Assembly (NCBI RefSeq): GCF_002015115.1
Contig: NZ_MUYA01000004.1
Span: forward strand, 317,951-373,698
DNA from: Haemophilus paracuniculus
Lineage (GTDB): Bacteria; Pseudomonadota; Gammaproteobacteria; Enterobacterales; Pasteurellaceae
Length of the DNA: 55,748 bases
Direction: 5' to 3'
Position 1 is the first letter of the stretch; each line of letters starts with the position of its first letter. Positions 27,987-38,036 of the stretch are shown here, piece by piece. The notes beneath the pieces were generated by a model that saw nothing but the letters and a program-made list of their open reading frames with translations, searched no databases and had not been told where the DNA came from. The position numbers and the translations under genes are program-made.

Positions 27987-30593
27987 ATGAAGATCGCAAA
28001 AATAATATTTAGCACTTTACTTTCTCTGTTAATTCTGGCAGGGGTGGGAATTGGCTTGTTATATGTGAATATCAAAGCCGAATTGCCCGATGTTTCAAGC
28101 CTTAAACAGGTGGAATTAGAACAGCCGATGCAGATTTTTACCGCAGACGGTAAATTGATTGGCGAGGTGGGCGAGCAACGCCGTATTCCTGTGAAATTGG
28201 AAGATATTCCGCAACCGTTGATTGATGCCTTTATTGCCACTGAGGACTACCGTTTCTACGAGCATAATGGGATCGACCCGAAAGGGATTGCCCGTGCGAT
28301 TGTGCGTTCGGCACAAGGGGACACACAGGGGGCGAGTACTATTACCCAACAGTTAGCTAGAAATTTCTTCCTTACCAACGAACGGACAATGGTGCGTAAA
28401 CTGCGTGAAGCGGTGTTGGCGTTGGAAATCGAAAAAGTGATGACTAAACGGGAAATTTTAGAGCTTTATCTCAACAAAATTTTCTTAGGCTACCGCTCTT
28501 ACGGGGTTGCTGTGGCGGCGAAAACTTATTTTGGTAAGAATTTGAATGAATTGACCTTGGGCGAAATGGCGATTATTGCTGGCTTGCCGAAAGCCCCGTC
28601 CACAATGAACCCGATCTATTCTGTGAAGCGTGCCGAAGAACGCCGTAATGTGGTGTTACGCCGTATGTTGGACGTGGGTAAGATCACCGAACAACAATAT
28701 CAAGCCGCCAAAGCGGAAAAAGTGGAAAGTAAATATTACACCACTGCCTTAGAGTTCCGTGCCGATTACGTTACTGAAATGGTGCGTCAAGAAATGGAAA
28801 AACGCTACGGGGCGGAAAAGATCAAAAGTGCGGGCTATCAAGTTTATGTAACGGTGCTATCACAAGATCAGAGTGCCGCTCAAAAAGCCTTGCGGGACAA
28901 CCTTATTCGTTACGACCGCAGCCGTGGCTGGCGTGGGGCGGAAAAACTGTGGAAGCCTAACGAAAAAGCGTGGAATGATGAAAAAATTATCGATCATCTG
29001 AGTAAATTGCCAAATTCCGATCCTTTCGTGCCTGCGGTGATCGTAGGATCGGACAAAGCGAATTTTTTGATTTTATTGCAAAATGGCGAACAAGCCCGTT
29101 TAAGACGTGTCAATGCGACTTTTGCGAACGGTAAAATTGCGGTGGGCGAGCAGATTTGGGTCAGCCAAAACAGCAATAAAGAGTGGGCGTTAGGGCAAAT
29201 TCCTGCGGTCAATTCGGGTTTGGTGTCGATCAACAGCGATAACGGGGCGATTGAAGCGATTGTGGGCGGATTTAGTTTCGAGCAGAGCAGTTTCAACCGT
29301 GCGACCCAATCCCTCGTGCAAGTGGGATCATCAATTAAGCCGTTTATCTATGCAGCGGCAATGAATAAGGGGTTGAGCCTTTCTTCCACCATTAGCGATG
29401 ATCCGATTACGATCAAAAAACGAGGTCAAAAACCGTGGACACCAAAAAATGCAGACGGTCGTTATGAAGGCCCGTTGCGTGTGCGTGTCGCCCTCGGTAA
29501 ATCGAAAAATATGGTGGCGATCCGTATTTTACAAATGGCGGGGATCGATTATGTCGCCGACTATTTAGAGCGTTTCGGTTTCAAACGTAGTCAATTTGTG
29601 GCGACCGAATCCCTTGCGTTGGGTGCGGCATCTTTCACCCCCCTTGAAATGGCACGAGCCTATGCGGTGTTTGATAATGGCGGTTATTTGATTGAGCCGT
29701 ATTTGATTGATCGCATTTTGGATAATCAAGGCAAAGAGATCTACAAAGCAAACCCTGCGATTGCCTGCGTAGAGTGTAATGATCGCCCTGTGGTTTACAC
29801 CGAGCCAGAGTATTTTGATTCGGTCAAAATCTACGATGAAAACCGTGTTTCTTCGGCGATTACGGAATCCGCTGAAATTCCAAATGAAGAAGCGAACGAA
29901 GAAATGGACGATGGGCAAATTGCGGTGCAACAAACGGATCAGCCCGTGTTAATGGCGGACGACATCAAAGTGAACAGCGGGATCAAATACGCCCCTCGTG
30001 TGATCAGTGGCGAACTCGCTTTCTTAATGCGAAGTGCGTTAAATTCGGCAATTTACGGCGAAACAGGGTTATCGTGGCGTGGTACGAGTGCCAGAATGGC
30101 GGATCAAATCAAGCGTAAAGACGTGGGCGGTAAAACGGGTACGACCAATAACGCCAAAGTTACTTGGTACGCAGGTTTTGGGGCAAATCTCGTTACCACT
30201 GTTTACGTTGGTTTCGATGATAGCAGCAAAACCCTCGGCAAATCGGCACAAGGGGCGGCAACGGCAATGCCAGCGTGGATTGCCTATATGAAAAAAGCCT
30301 TGGCGGATAAGCCAGAGCGAAATCTCAAAACCCCGCCGAATATCGTTGAGGTGAAAATTGACGCATCAAGCGGTTTCCTCGGCAACAGTAAAAATGAGTA
30401 TTTCATCAAGGGAACTGAGCCAACCAAACGTTACATTGTGGAACGAGCCTATAAAGTGAGTGAGCCGAAGCCAAAATCGGCAAATCCAAATGGGGCGCCC
30501 CCAGAGCGTAAAAAACCGCACGAGGCGTTGGATCAACGGCTAGGTTTACCGCCGATAGGGGTATTGAAAGGGTCAAGTGATGATCTCTTTTAA
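27987..30593 (+). CDS. ponA: Penicillin-binding protein 1A
   Basis: The 868-residue bifunctional peptidoglycan synthase has an N-terminal membrane helix (about residues 5-25), a family 51 glycosyltransferase domain (ATEDYRFYEHNGID near 83, QGASTITQQLARNFFL near 115, the second with the usual motif), an OB-like insert, and a transpeptidase domain with SSIKP (active serine about 447) and KTGTT near 715. ATG 27987 gives the membrane anchor directly; a TTG six bases upstream is in frame. Divergent from comA. Confidence 0.95.
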   Translation: MKIAKIIFSTLLSLLILAGVGIGLLYVNIKAELPDVSSLKQVELEQPMQIFTADGKLIGEVGEQRRIPVKLEDIPQPLIDAFIATEDYRFYEHNGIDPKGIARAIVRSAQGDTQGASTITQQLARNFFLTNERTMVRKLREAVLALEIEKVMTKREILELYLNKIFLGYRSYGVAVAAKTYFGKNLNELTLGEMAIIAGLPKAPSTMNPIYSVKRAEERRNVVLRRMLDVGKITEQQYQAAKAEKVESKYYTTALEFRADYVTEMVRQEMEKRYGAEKIKSAGYQVYVTVLSQDQSAAQKALRDNLIRYDRSRGWRGAEKLWKPNEKAWNDEKIIDHLSKLPNSDPFVPAVIVGSDKANFLILLQNGEQARLRRVNATFANGKIAVGEQIWVSQNSNKEWALGQIPAVNSGLVSINSDNGAIEAIVGGFSFEQSSFNRATQSLVQVGSSIKPFIYAAAMNKGLSLSSTISDDPITIKKRGQKPWTPKNADGRYEGPLRVRVALGKSKNMVAIRILQMAGIDYVADYLERFGFKRSQFVATESLALGAASFTPLEMARAYAVFDNGGYLIEPYLIDRILDNQGKEIYKANPAIACVECNDRPVVYTEPEYFDSVKIYDENRVSSAITESAEIPNEEANEEMDDGQIAVQQTDQPVLMADDIKVNSGIKYAPRVISGELAFLMRSALNSAIYGETGLSWRGTSARMADQIKRKDVGGKTGTTNNAKVTWYAGFGANLVTTVYVGFDDSSKTLGKSAQGAATAMPAWIAYMKKALADKPERNLKTPPNIVEVKIDASSGFLGNSKNEYFIKGTEPTKRYIVERAYKVSEPKPKSANPNGAPPERKKPHEALDQRLGLPPIGVLKGSSDDLF

Positions 30594-30636
30594 AAATAAT
30601 TGAGAAAATCACCGCTTTCTGAGGCGGAACAGTTGA

Positions 30637-30682
30637 AATTTGGGGCGGTTTCTTGCGATAATCCGCCCCAAATTATTTTTGG
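30637..30682 (+). terminator. ponA terminator
   Basis: Stem AATTTGGGGCGG/CCGCCCCAAATT (30637-30674) followed by a T-rich tail. The stretch 30683-30852 holds an inverted uptake-signal pair (ACCGCTTGTC at 30762, GACAAGCGGT at 30792) and no gene. Confidence 0.8.
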
Positions 30683-30852
30683 GCGATTTGTGCTGTGAGT
30701 TGTACTCTTTTTAAACAATGATCACGCTTTCAACAGTTTTGGCGAAATTTACGAAAAACTGACCGCTTGTCCTTTCAAGATGTTGATGATCGACAAGCGG
30801 TTTTTCTTTCCACAAATCGAAATTTTTCACTTTTTCAAACAAGAACAGACTA

Positions 30853-31374
30853 ATGGCTGAAAAACGTAACATTTTCTTGATCGGGCCTATGGGTGCAGGC
30901 AAAAGCACTATCGGACGCCAACTGGCACAAATGTTGAATATGGATTTTATGGATTCTGACTCAGTGATTGAAGAACGTGCTGGGGCGGATATTGATTGGA
31001 TTTTTGATGTGGAAGGCGAAGCGGGCTTCCGCAAGCGAGAGGAACGCATCATCAACGAATTGACCCAAGGGCAAGGCATTGTGCTTTCTACGGGCGGTGG
31101 TTCGGTGCTTTCAAAGGATAACCGTAATTTCCTTTCCGCTCGTGGGATCGTGGTTTACCTCGAAACCTCAGTAGATAAACAGTTTGAACGCACCCAACGC
31201 GATAAAAAACGCCCGTTATTGCAAACGGAAGATCCGCGTCAAGTGTTGGAAGATTTGGCGAAAATCCGCAATCCACTTTACGAAGAAATTGCCGACATCA
31301 AACTTCAAACGGACGAGCAAAGTGCCAAAGTGGTGGCAACCCAAATCATTGATTTAATGGATAATTTACAGTAA
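30853..31374 (+). CDS. aroK: Shikimate kinase I
   Basis: The 173-residue enzyme phosphorylates shikimate at the 3-hydroxyl. Walker A is GPMGAGKST (residues 11-19), the shikimate-binding [14 protein letters not shown] is near 32-45, and STGGGSVL near 79 completes the site. AroB follows after 17 bp, the usual aroK-aroB pair, here continuing into dam. Confidence 0.96.
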   Translation: MAEKRNIFLIGPMGAGKSTIGRQLAQMLNMDFMDSDSVIEERAGADIDWIFDVEGEAGFRKREERIINELTQGQGIVLSTGGGSVLSKDNRNFLSARGIVVYLETSVDKQFERTQRDKKRPLLQTEDPRQVLEDLAKIRNPLYEEIADIKLQTDEQSAKVVATQIIDLMDNLQ

Positions 31375-31391
31375 TAAAAAGGTGGCAAGCG

Positions 31392-32480
31392 ATGTTGCAG
31401 GTAAATGTTGAATTAAAAGAACGCCGTTATCCGATCCAAATCGGGGCGGGATTGTTGCAAAATCCTGCGAGTTTCGCCCCGCTTAAAGCGGGCGATAAAG
31501 TGATGATTGTGTCGAACCCAACCATCGCCGAACATTACCTTGCCACCGTGCAACAAACCCTTGCTGAAATTGGCTGTGTAGTCGATTATGTGTTGATCCC
31601 AGACGGCGAACAATACAAAACCCTCGATTCCCTCAATCTCATTTTTACTGCGTTACTCGAAAAAAATCATAATCGTGATACCACCTTGCTTGCTCTTGGT
31701 GGCGGTGTGATTGGCGATGTGGCAGGTTATGCCGCCGCCTCTTATCAGCGTGGCATTCGTTTCATTCAAATTCCAACCACCTTACTCGCCCAAGTTGATT
31801 CTTCCGTGGGCGGAAAAACGGCGGTAAACCACCCGCTTGGTAAGAATATGATCGGGGCGTTTTATCAGCCGATCTCGGTTATCGTGGACACCAACACCCT
31901 GCACACCCTCGCCAAACGTGAAGTGAGTGCAGGTTTAGCCGAAGTGATCAAATACGGGGCGATTTTCGATCTCGCTTTCTTTGAGTGGTTGGAACAGAAT
32001 ATCGATCAACTAGTGGCGTTGGATCAACAGGCGTTAGAATACTGCATTCAGCGTTGTTGCCAGCTCAAAGCCGATGTGGTGGCGCGTGATGAAACGGAAA
32101 AAGGCGACCGTGCCTTGCTCAATTTGGGGCATACGTTTGGACACGCAATCGAAGCTCATCAAGGCTACGGCAACTGGCTACACGGCGAAGCGGTGTCGGT
32201 GGGAATGTTAGAAGCGGCGGCACTTTCGCACATTTTGGGCGATTTGACTGAGCAGGACGTTTTCCGTCTCGAAAAATTATTAACGAGAGCCAATTTGCCA
32301 ACCATTTCGCCGGACAATATGCAACCGAGCGATTATTTGCCTTATATGTGGCGAGACAAAAAAGTGTTAAGCGGCCAGTTACGCCTGATTTTACTCAAAT
32401 CCCTCGGGCAAGCCTACGTTACCGCCCAAGCCAGCGAGCAACAAGTGTTAGCGGCGATTGAACGTTTTACCCAACGCTAA
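31392..32480 (+). CDS. aroB: 3-dehydroquinate synthase
   Basis: The 362-residue NAD- and metal-dependent enzyme turns DAHP into 3-dehydroquinate. Conserved parts: [12 protein letters not shown] near 63, [16 protein letters not shown] near 98, [19 protein letters not shown] near 133-151, and [11 protein letters not shown] near 247 with metal-binding histidines. Between aroK and dam in one operon. Confidence 0.96.
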   Translation: MLQVNVELKERRYPIQIGAGLLQNPASFAPLKAGDKVMIVSNPTIAEHYLATVQQTLAEIGCVVDYVLIPDGEQYKTLDSLNLIFTALLEKNHNRDTTLLALGGGVIGDVAGYAAASYQRGIRFIQIPTTLLAQVDSSVGGKTAVNHPLGKNMIGAFYQPISVIVDTNTLHTLAKREVSAGLAEVIKYGAIFDLAFFEWLEQNIDQLVALDQQALEYCIQRCCQLKADVVARDETEKGDRALLNLGHTFGHAIEAHQGYGNWLHGEAVSVGMLEAAALSHILGDLTEQDVFRLEKLLTRANLPTISPDNMQPSDYLPYMWRDKKVLSGQLRLILLKSLGQAYVTAQASEQQVLAAIERFTQR

Positions 32481-32495
32481 TAAAACGCTAACAAA

Positions 32496-33323
32496 ATGAA
32501 CATCGCACGCCACCGAGCCTTTCTCAAATGGGCTGGCGGAAAATACCGCTTGATCCCCCAAATTCACGCCCACTTACCAAAAAAGGCTTGCCTTGTTGAG
32601 CCTTTTGTCGGGGCGGGTTCGGTGTTTTTGAATACGGATTTTGAGCGATATGTGCTTGCCGACATCAATCCTGATTTAATCAACCTCTATAATTTAATTA
32701 AGCAAGATGTTGAGGGCTACATCGCCGAAACCCGTCCGCTTTTTCAGCACAAAAATGCAAATAGTGCCGAATTTTATTACGCACGCCGTCAAGCCTTTAA
32801 TCAATCGAACGATATTTTTGAGCGGTCGGTGCTGTTTCTCTATTTAAATCGTTTTGGCTATAACGGCTTGTGTCGCTACAACGCCAAACACGAATATAAC
32901 GTGCCGTTCGGCAAATATAAAAAACACTATTTCCCTGAAAATGAACTGCGTTTTTTCGCCGAAAAAGCCCAAAATGCTCAATTTATTTGTGCCGATTTTG
33001 AATGCGTATTTCAGTCGCTGGCGTTAAATTCCGATGATTATGTGGTCTATTGCGACCCACCCTACGCCCCGATTTCACAGGATACCAATTTCACCCAATA
33101 CGCAGGGGGCGGATTTAGCTTGGCACAACAACGGTTACTGGCGGATTACGCCCGCCAAACCGCCCAACAACAAATCCCCGTGCTGATTTCCAACCACGAC
33201 ACCCCTTTCACACGGGAAATCTACCAAGGGGCGAAAATCCACAAAATCAAAGTGCAACGCTCAATCGGACAACGGGCAAATTCAAGGGGAAAAGTGGATG
33301 AATTATTCGCCCTGTTTAAATAA
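32496..33323 (+). CDS. dam: DNA adenine methyltransferase (GATC)
   Basis: The 275-residue enzyme methylates adenine in GATC. It starts with the Dam form of the SAM-binding region (FLKWAGGKYRLIPQI, then VEPFVGAGSVF at 34-44) and has the catalytic DPPY near residue 187. Roles are mismatch-repair strand choice and timing of replication. Third gene of aroK-aroB-dam, 15 bp after aroB. A structured repeat containing GATC sites follows 47 bp later. Confidence 0.94.
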   Translation: MNIARHRAFLKWAGGKYRLIPQIHAHLPKKACLVEPFVGAGSVFLNTDFERYVLADINPDLINLYNLIKQDVEGYIAETRPLFQHKNANSAEFYYARRQAFNQSNDIFERSVLFLYLNRFGYNGLCRYNAKHEYNVPFGKYKKHYFPENELRFFAEKAQNAQFICADFECVFQSLALNSDDYVVYCDPPYAPISQDTNFTQYAGGGFSLAQQRLLADYARQTAQQQIPVLISNHDTPFTREIYQGAKIHKIKVQRSIGQRANSRGKVDELFALFK

Positions 33324-33370
33324 TCGGGGCGAACAAGCGGTAAGTTAGGGCAAAATTTTTGTATTTGGTT

Positions 33371-33494
33371 GCCCCCTACCCCACCTACGGTGGTACTTCC
33401 CCCGTAAACGGGGGAAGATCTTAAAATGATCGAAGTATAAGATCTGCCCCCGCTTGCGGGGGAAGTGATTGAGCGAAGCGAAACCGAAGGGGGC
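33371..33494 (+). repeat. Dispersed multi-hairpin repeat, copy C
   Basis: Complete copy with outer arms GCCCCCT/AGGGGGC, first hairpin CCACC-tac-GGTGG, the CTTCCCCCGT hairpin, AGATCTT, spacer, AGATCTG, and the CCCCCGCttGCGGGGG hairpin. The fourth hairpin is weak here. The element is bracketed by similar direct sequences that begin CAAGCGGTAAGTTA (33334 and 33520). No gene in 33324-33572. Confidence 0.85.
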
Positions 33495-33572
33495 AAAACG
33501 TAAGTAAAACCGAAGGTAGCAAGCGGTAAGTTAATGCAAAAATTTTATTTATTAACTTTGAGATAAATAAAT

Positions 33573-33986
33573 ATGGAAAAAGTCAAAATTTATCATAATC
33601 CTAAATGTGGTACATCAAGAAATACCTTGAAACTACTTGAACATTTGGGGCTTCAAGTCGAAGTCATTTATTATTTAGATACGCCGCCAACGGTAGCTGA
33701 ATTAACTGATTTATTGGCTGAGATGAAAATGTCGCCAACAGCATTATTACGCAAAAACGTACCTGAATATGAGCAGTTAAATATGGCGGAAAATCGCTAT
33801 TCAGACCAAGAATTGATAAGCAAAATGGTGGAAATCCCTATTTTAATTAACCGTCCGATCGTGGTTACTTCACTCGGGACAAAATTGTGCCGCCCATCGG
33901 AAGAGGTGCTAACCATTTTACCAATCCCATTAACCGAAGATTTTATTAAAGAAGATGGCGAAGTAATTAAAGCCAACAAAGTATGA
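33573..33986 (+). CDS. arsC: Arsenate reductase (glutaredoxin type)
   Basis: The 137-residue thioredoxin-fold protein keeps the key residues of plasmid R773-type ArsC at matching places: Cys12 in NPKCGTSRNTL, and Arg60, Arg94 and Arg107 (LLRKN, INRPIVV, LCRPSE), which bind arsenate. It reduces arsenate to arsenite using glutathione and glutaredoxin. No arsB or arsR is adjacent, so arsenite export would have to be encoded elsewhere; a housekeeping role of a YfgD-like paralogue is an alternative. Confidence 0.85.
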   Translation: MEKVKIYHNPKCGTSRNTLKLLEHLGLQVEVIYYLDTPPTVAELTDLLAEMKMSPTALLRKNVPEYEQLNMAENRYSDQELISKMVEIPILINRPIVVTSLGTKLCRPSEEVLTILPIPLTEDFIKEDGEVIKANKV

Positions 33987-34045
33987 AAATTGAATTAAAG
34001 CATCTGCGAAATTTTCAAAAATCTAACCGCTTGTAAGAGGTAATA

Positions 34046-35404
34046 ATGACAACAGAGAAAGTAGAACGCCAATCGTGGTCGAACCGTTTGGCGTATGTGA
34101 TGACGGTGGCTGGGGCGACGGTCGGATTTGGTGCAACGTGGCGTTTTCCCTATTTGGTTGGGGAAAATGGCGGTGGGGCTTATGTGTTCCTGTTTTGTGT
34201 GGCGATGATTGTGATCGGGATTCCTATGATCCTCGTGGAAAACGTGATCGGCAGACGAATGAAAGTGAATGCGATTGACGCTTTCTCTGGCTCGGCGAAT
34301 GGCAAGAAAATTCATTCGGGCTGGAAATTGCTCGGCTATATGGGCTTGCTCGGGGCGTTTGGGATTCTCGCCTACTATATGGTACTCGGCGGCTGGGTGC
34401 TGAATTATATCGGTAGTCTTGTGTCGGGGTCGCTTGATCTTTCGTCGCCAGTTGGGATTGAAACCACCGCGGCTTACTATAAAGAAAGTATTCAAAATAG
34501 CCCGTGGGCGATTATTGGCTACACCGCACTTTTCGTGTTGGCGAACTATCTGATCCTCGTCAAAGGCGTGGTGGACGGCATTGAGCGTTCGGTTAAATAC
34601 CTAATGCCGATTTTGTTTATTTTCTTGATCGTAATGGTGGTGCGAAACATCACGTTACCTGGGGCGGCAGAAGGGATTAAATTCTACCTAATGCCTGATT
34701 TTTCCAAAATCACCCCACAACTGTTCGTGTTTGTGTTAGGGCAAGTGTTCTTCGCATTAAGTTTGGGCTTTGGCGTATTGATTACCCTATCGAGCTACCT
34801 CGATAAAAAAGAAAATTTAGTAAAAACCGCCACCATCACGGGCGTGATGAACACGGTCATCGCGGTATTGGCTGGCTTTATGATTTTTCCATCACTATTC
34901 AGCTTCGGCGTTGCCCCAAATTCAGGGCCGACCCTCGTGTTCCAAAGTTTGCCGATTGTGTTCTCAAATATGTGGGGCGGCACGATTTTTGCGATTATCT
35001 TCTTCGGCTTGTTGGTGGTGGCGGCATTAACCACCTCGCTTACCATTTACGAAGTGATTATCACCGCCATTCAAGAGAAAACCAAACTCTCTCGCCAAAC
35101 AGCAATTGCTTTAACTTTGGGCGTGATTTTCGTGATCGGCAACGTGCCGTCTGTGCTGGGGGATAACCTCTGGAAAGAAGTAACCATCGCCGGCAAAAGC
35201 ATTTTTGACGCATTCGACTATTTCAGCGGCAACGTATTATTCATTTTAACCGCCCTCGGCAGTGCGATTTTTGTCGGCTTTGTCCTCAAAGACGAAGCCA
35301 AACAAGAGCTGGGGGCAAGCCAAGGTTTTACCAATTTGTGGTTTAACTACGTTAAATTTGTGATTCCCGTCATTATTTTAGTGATTTTCTTTAATTCACT
35401 TTAA
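34046..35404 (+). CDS. Sodium:neurotransmitter-symporter family transporter
   Basis: The 452-residue membrane protein has about 11-12 helices and the family sodium/substrate site in helix 1 (GATVGFGATWRFPYLVGENG, about residues 24-43). Bacterial members such as LeuT, MhsT and TnaT carry amino acids with sodium; the substrate here cannot be told. AGAGGT precedes the ATG. It stands between arsC and waaA with no evident functional link. Confidence 0.87.
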   Translation: MTTEKVERQSWSNRLAYVMTVAGATVGFGATWRFPYLVGENGGGAYVFLFCVAMIVIGIPMILVENVIGRRMKVNAIDAFSGSANGKKIHSGWKLLGYMGLLGAFGILAYYMVLGGWVLNYIGSLVSGSLDLSSPVGIETTAAYYKESIQNSPWAIIGYTALFVLANYLILVKGVVDGIERSVKYLMPILFIFLIVMVVRNITLPGAAEGIKFYLMPDFSKITPQLFVFVLGQVFFALSLGFGVLITLSSYLDKKENLVKTATITGVMNTVIAVLAGFMIFPSLFSFGVAPNSGPTLVFQSLPIVFSNMWGGTIFAIIFFGLLVVAALTTSLTIYEVIITAIQEKTKLSRQTAIALTLGVIFVIGNVPSVLGDNLWKEVTIAGKSIFDAFDYFSGNVLFILTALGSAIFVGFVLKDEAKQELGASQGFTNLWFNYVKFVIPVIILVIFFNSL

Positions 35405-35450
35405 AAAATTGCCCTCGAAAGAGGGCGATCCTCTTTAAAGGATTTAATTG

Positions 35451-36731
35451 ATGATTCGTTTTTTTTATACGGTTCTGCTCTATTTAATTCAACCTCTCTT
35501 GCTACTGATGATGTGGAAAAGAGGCTCGAAGTCGCCGGATTACCGCAAACGCTTGCCAGAGCGTTATGGGCTTTATGGCGATAATGTCGCACCGCAGCCA
35601 CAGGGGATTGTTGTGCACGCGGCTTCGGTGGGGGAAGTGATTGCGGCAACGCCGTTGATTAAGGCGATTCAACAAAAATATCCCGATTTGCCGATTACCA
35701 TAACCACCGTTACCCCCACGGGGTCGGTACGGGTTACGGCGGCATTTCCAGAGGGGATTTCCCACTATTATTTGCCTTACGATCTACCCGATTCGATCAA
35801 TCGTTTTTTGGATTTCGTGCAACCGAAATTATTTATTGTGATTGAAACGGAACTTTGGCCTAACTTAATCCGCCAAATTCATCGCCGATCCATTCCCTTT
35901 GTGATTGTCAATGCTCGCCTTTCCCCTCGTTCGGCGAAGCGTTACGGTTGGATAAAATCCGCCATTCGCAATATGTTGCAAGAGATCGATCTGATTATGG
36001 CACAGGACAAAGTGAGTGCGGATCGTTATTTGGATCTCGGTTTCGACCCTCGCCACCTTGTGAATACGGGCAATCTCAAATTTGACTTGGTAGTGAGCGA
36101 GAAACATCGACGTCAAATTGCCGAGGCGGCGAAATCCCTCAACATCGCCAATCGCCCCGTTTGGATTGCAGGTAGCACCCACGAGGGCGAGGAAAAAATG
36201 ATTTTAGAGGCGCACAAAAAATTGTTAGAGGCTTACCCCGATATGGTGCTGATCCTTGTGCCTCGCCACCCCGAGCGGTTTGATTCGGTGGAAAATTTGA
36301 TCCAAAAATCGCCGTTTAACTATGTTACTCGCTCGTCTCAACAGCCCCTGACCGCCGATACCCAAGTACTACTCGGTGACACGATGGGCGAAATGATGGT
36401 GTTATATGGTTTGGCGAAAATTGCCTTTGTGGGCGGAAGTTTGGTGAAGCACGGTGGGCATAATCCATTAGAGCCGATTGCGTTTGAATTGCCCGTGATT
36501 TCAGGCGTACATACCTTTAATTTCCCCGAAATTTTCGCCAAATTGCGTTCCGTTGAGGGCGTGGTGGAAATCGGCAGTAACGTGTATGAATTGGTGAAAG
36601 CGGTGATTTTCCTGCTCGAACACCCAGAGGCGTGCAAAAAAATTAGCCGAGCGGGTTATGGCGTGTTGCGAGAAAATCAAGGGGCGTTAAAACGCCATTT
36701 GAAACTGCTTGCCCCTTATTTAGAAAAATAA
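35451..36731 (+). CDS. waaA: Kdo transferase
   Basis: The 426-residue enzyme adds 3-deoxy-D-manno-octulosonic acid from CMP-Kdo to lipid IVA. It has an N-terminal membrane anchor (residues 2-20), RLPERYG near 33, HAASVGEV near 52 with the catalytic glutamate, and IETELWPNLI near 128. The H. influenzae counterpart adds a single Kdo. ATG 35451 follows AAAGGA; a TTG three bases earlier is unlikely. coaD follows after 14 bp, as in H. influenzae. Confidence 0.92.
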   Translation: MIRFFYTVLLYLIQPLLLLMMWKRGSKSPDYRKRLPERYGLYGDNVAPQPQGIVVHAASVGEVIAATPLIKAIQQKYPDLPITITTVTPTGSVRVTAAFPEGISHYYLPYDLPDSINRFLDFVQPKLFIVIETELWPNLIRQIHRRSIPFVIVNARLSPRSAKRYGWIKSAIRNMLQEIDLIMAQDKVSADRYLDLGFDPRHLVNTGNLKFDLVVSEKHRRQIAEAAKSLNIANRPVWIAGSTHEGEEKMILEAHKKLLEAYPDMVLILVPRHPERFDSVENLIQKSPFNYVTRSSQQPLTADTQVLLGDTMGEMMVLYGLAKIAFVGGSLVKHGGHNPLEPIAFELPVISGVHTFNFPEIFAKLRSVEGVVEIGSNVYELVKAVIFLLEHPEACKKISRAGYGVLRENQGALKRHLKLLAPYLEK

Positions 36732-36745
36732 TTTAGAGAAATAAA

Positions 36746-37219
36746 ATGAAACGAGCGATTTACGCAGGCACGTTCGACCCGATTACCAACGGGCATTTGG
36801 ATATTATCGAACGCAGTGCCAAGCTGGTGGAAACCCTTATCGTGGCGGTGGCAAAAAACCCCAGTAAGCAACCGCTTTTTGAACTTGCCGAACGGGTCGA
36901 GCTGGTGCGTCAAAGCGTGAAGCACCTTACCAATGTGGACGTGGTGGGGTTTAGCGGCTTGCTAGCCGATTTTGCTCAACAGCAAAACGCTCAAATTTTG
37001 GTGCGGGGCTTGCGTGGGGCGGACGATATTGAGTATGAAATCCAACTCGCTCAACTGAATAATAAACTTTCGCCCACCTTAGAAACCCTGTTCCTACCGC
37101 CCTCGGTGGAATGGCGTTACCTTTCGTCCACAATGGTGCGAGAGATTTTTAAACATCAAGGGGACGTGGCTCAGTTTGTACCAGCTTGTGTGAGCAAGGC
37201 TTTACAATACAAGCGGTAG
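36746..37219 (+). CDS. coaD: Phosphopantetheine adenylyltransferase
   Basis: The 157-residue enzyme makes dephospho-CoA from 4'-phosphopantetheine and ATP. The nucleotidyltransferase motif [12 protein letters not shown] is at residues 7-18, [11 protein letters not shown] near 89 and [10 protein letters not shown] near 128. Coupled with waaA by position only. An uptake signal overlaps its stop codon region. Confidence 0.96.
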   Translation: MKRAIYAGTFDPITNGHLDIIERSAKLVETLIVAVAKNPSKQPLFELAERVELVRQSVKHLTNVDVVGFSGLLADFAQQQNAQILVRGLRGADDIEYEIQLAQLNNKLSPTLETLFLPPSVEWRYLSSTMVREIFKHQGDVAQFVPACVSKALQYKR

Positions 37220-37247
37220 GATTTTTTGAAATTTTAGAGAAAATAAA

Positions 37248-37796
37248 ATGACAGCAAATAAAGACAATTTAATTTGGATCGATCTTGAAATGACGGGGTT
37301 AGATCCTGAAAAAGAGCGAATTATTGAGATCGCCACCATTGTTACCGACAAAGATCTCAATATTTTGGCGGAAGGGCCTGTGCTGGCGGTTCATCAATCG
37401 GACGAGTTACTCGGCAAAATGAGCGAATGGTGCGTTAAAACTCACACGGCTAATGGCTTGGTGGAACGGGTTCGTCAAAGTAAATTAACCGAGCGAGCCG
37501 CCGAGTTGCAAACCCTCGATTTCCTCAAACGCTATGTGCCGAAAGGGGCTTCGCCGATTTGTGGTAACAGCATCGCCCAAGATAAGCGTTTTTTATACAA
37601 ATATATGCCTGATTTGGCGGATTATTTCCACTATCGCCACCTTGATGTCAGCACCCTCAAAGAATTGGCGAGCCGTTGGAAACCTGAAATGTTGAAGCAA
37701 TTTAGCAAGAAAAATAGCCATTTGGCGTTGGACGATATTAAAGAATCGATTGAAGAATTGAAATTTTATCGCCAACATTTTATCAACCTTGACTAA
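37248..37796 (+). CDS. orn: Oligoribonuclease
   Basis: The 182-residue 3'-5' exoribonuclease finishes RNA decay by cutting dinucleotides and pGpG. DEDD-family metal ligands are visible: Asp12 and Glu14 in [19 protein letters not shown] near 129 and [14 protein letters not shown] near 164. Usual family length. 28 bp after coaD. Confidence 0.96.
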   Translation: MTANKDNLIWIDLEMTGLDPEKERIIEIATIVTDKDLNILAEGPVLAVHQSDELLGKMSEWCVKTHTANGLVERVRQSKLTERAAELQTLDFLKRYVPKGASPICGNSIAQDKRFLYKYMPDLADYFHYRHLDVSTLKELASRWKPEMLKQFSKKNSHLALDDIKESIEELKFYRQHFINLD

Positions 37797-37852
37797 AAAG
37801 TCGTAAATTTGATTGGATAATCGGCAAAAGAACGCATTTTGCGATTTTTTGC

Positions 37853-37880
37853 TTGCGAGAGGTCGGAAAATCGCTATAAT
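37853..37880 (+). promoter_or_regulatory. Promoter of tRNA-Gly
   Basis: -35-like TTGCGA (37853-37858), 16 bases, perfect -10 TATAAT (37875-37880), about 31 bases before the mature tRNA. Confidence 0.7.
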
Positions 37881-37911
37881 ACGCCTCGTTTTCACAAACG
37901 ACCTCTCAAAT

Positions 37912-37987
<76 letters not shown>

Positions 37988-38036
37988 TTTTCTTCCAGTC
38001 AAAATTTTTTAATCTTACTTTTTCATTTGAATTTTG

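Noticed and set aside
35411..35426. GCCCTC-gaaa-GAGGGC hairpin as terminator of the sodium symporter gene
   Set aside because: It has no T run after it and lies 25 bp before waaA; at most it pauses or marks a processing site.
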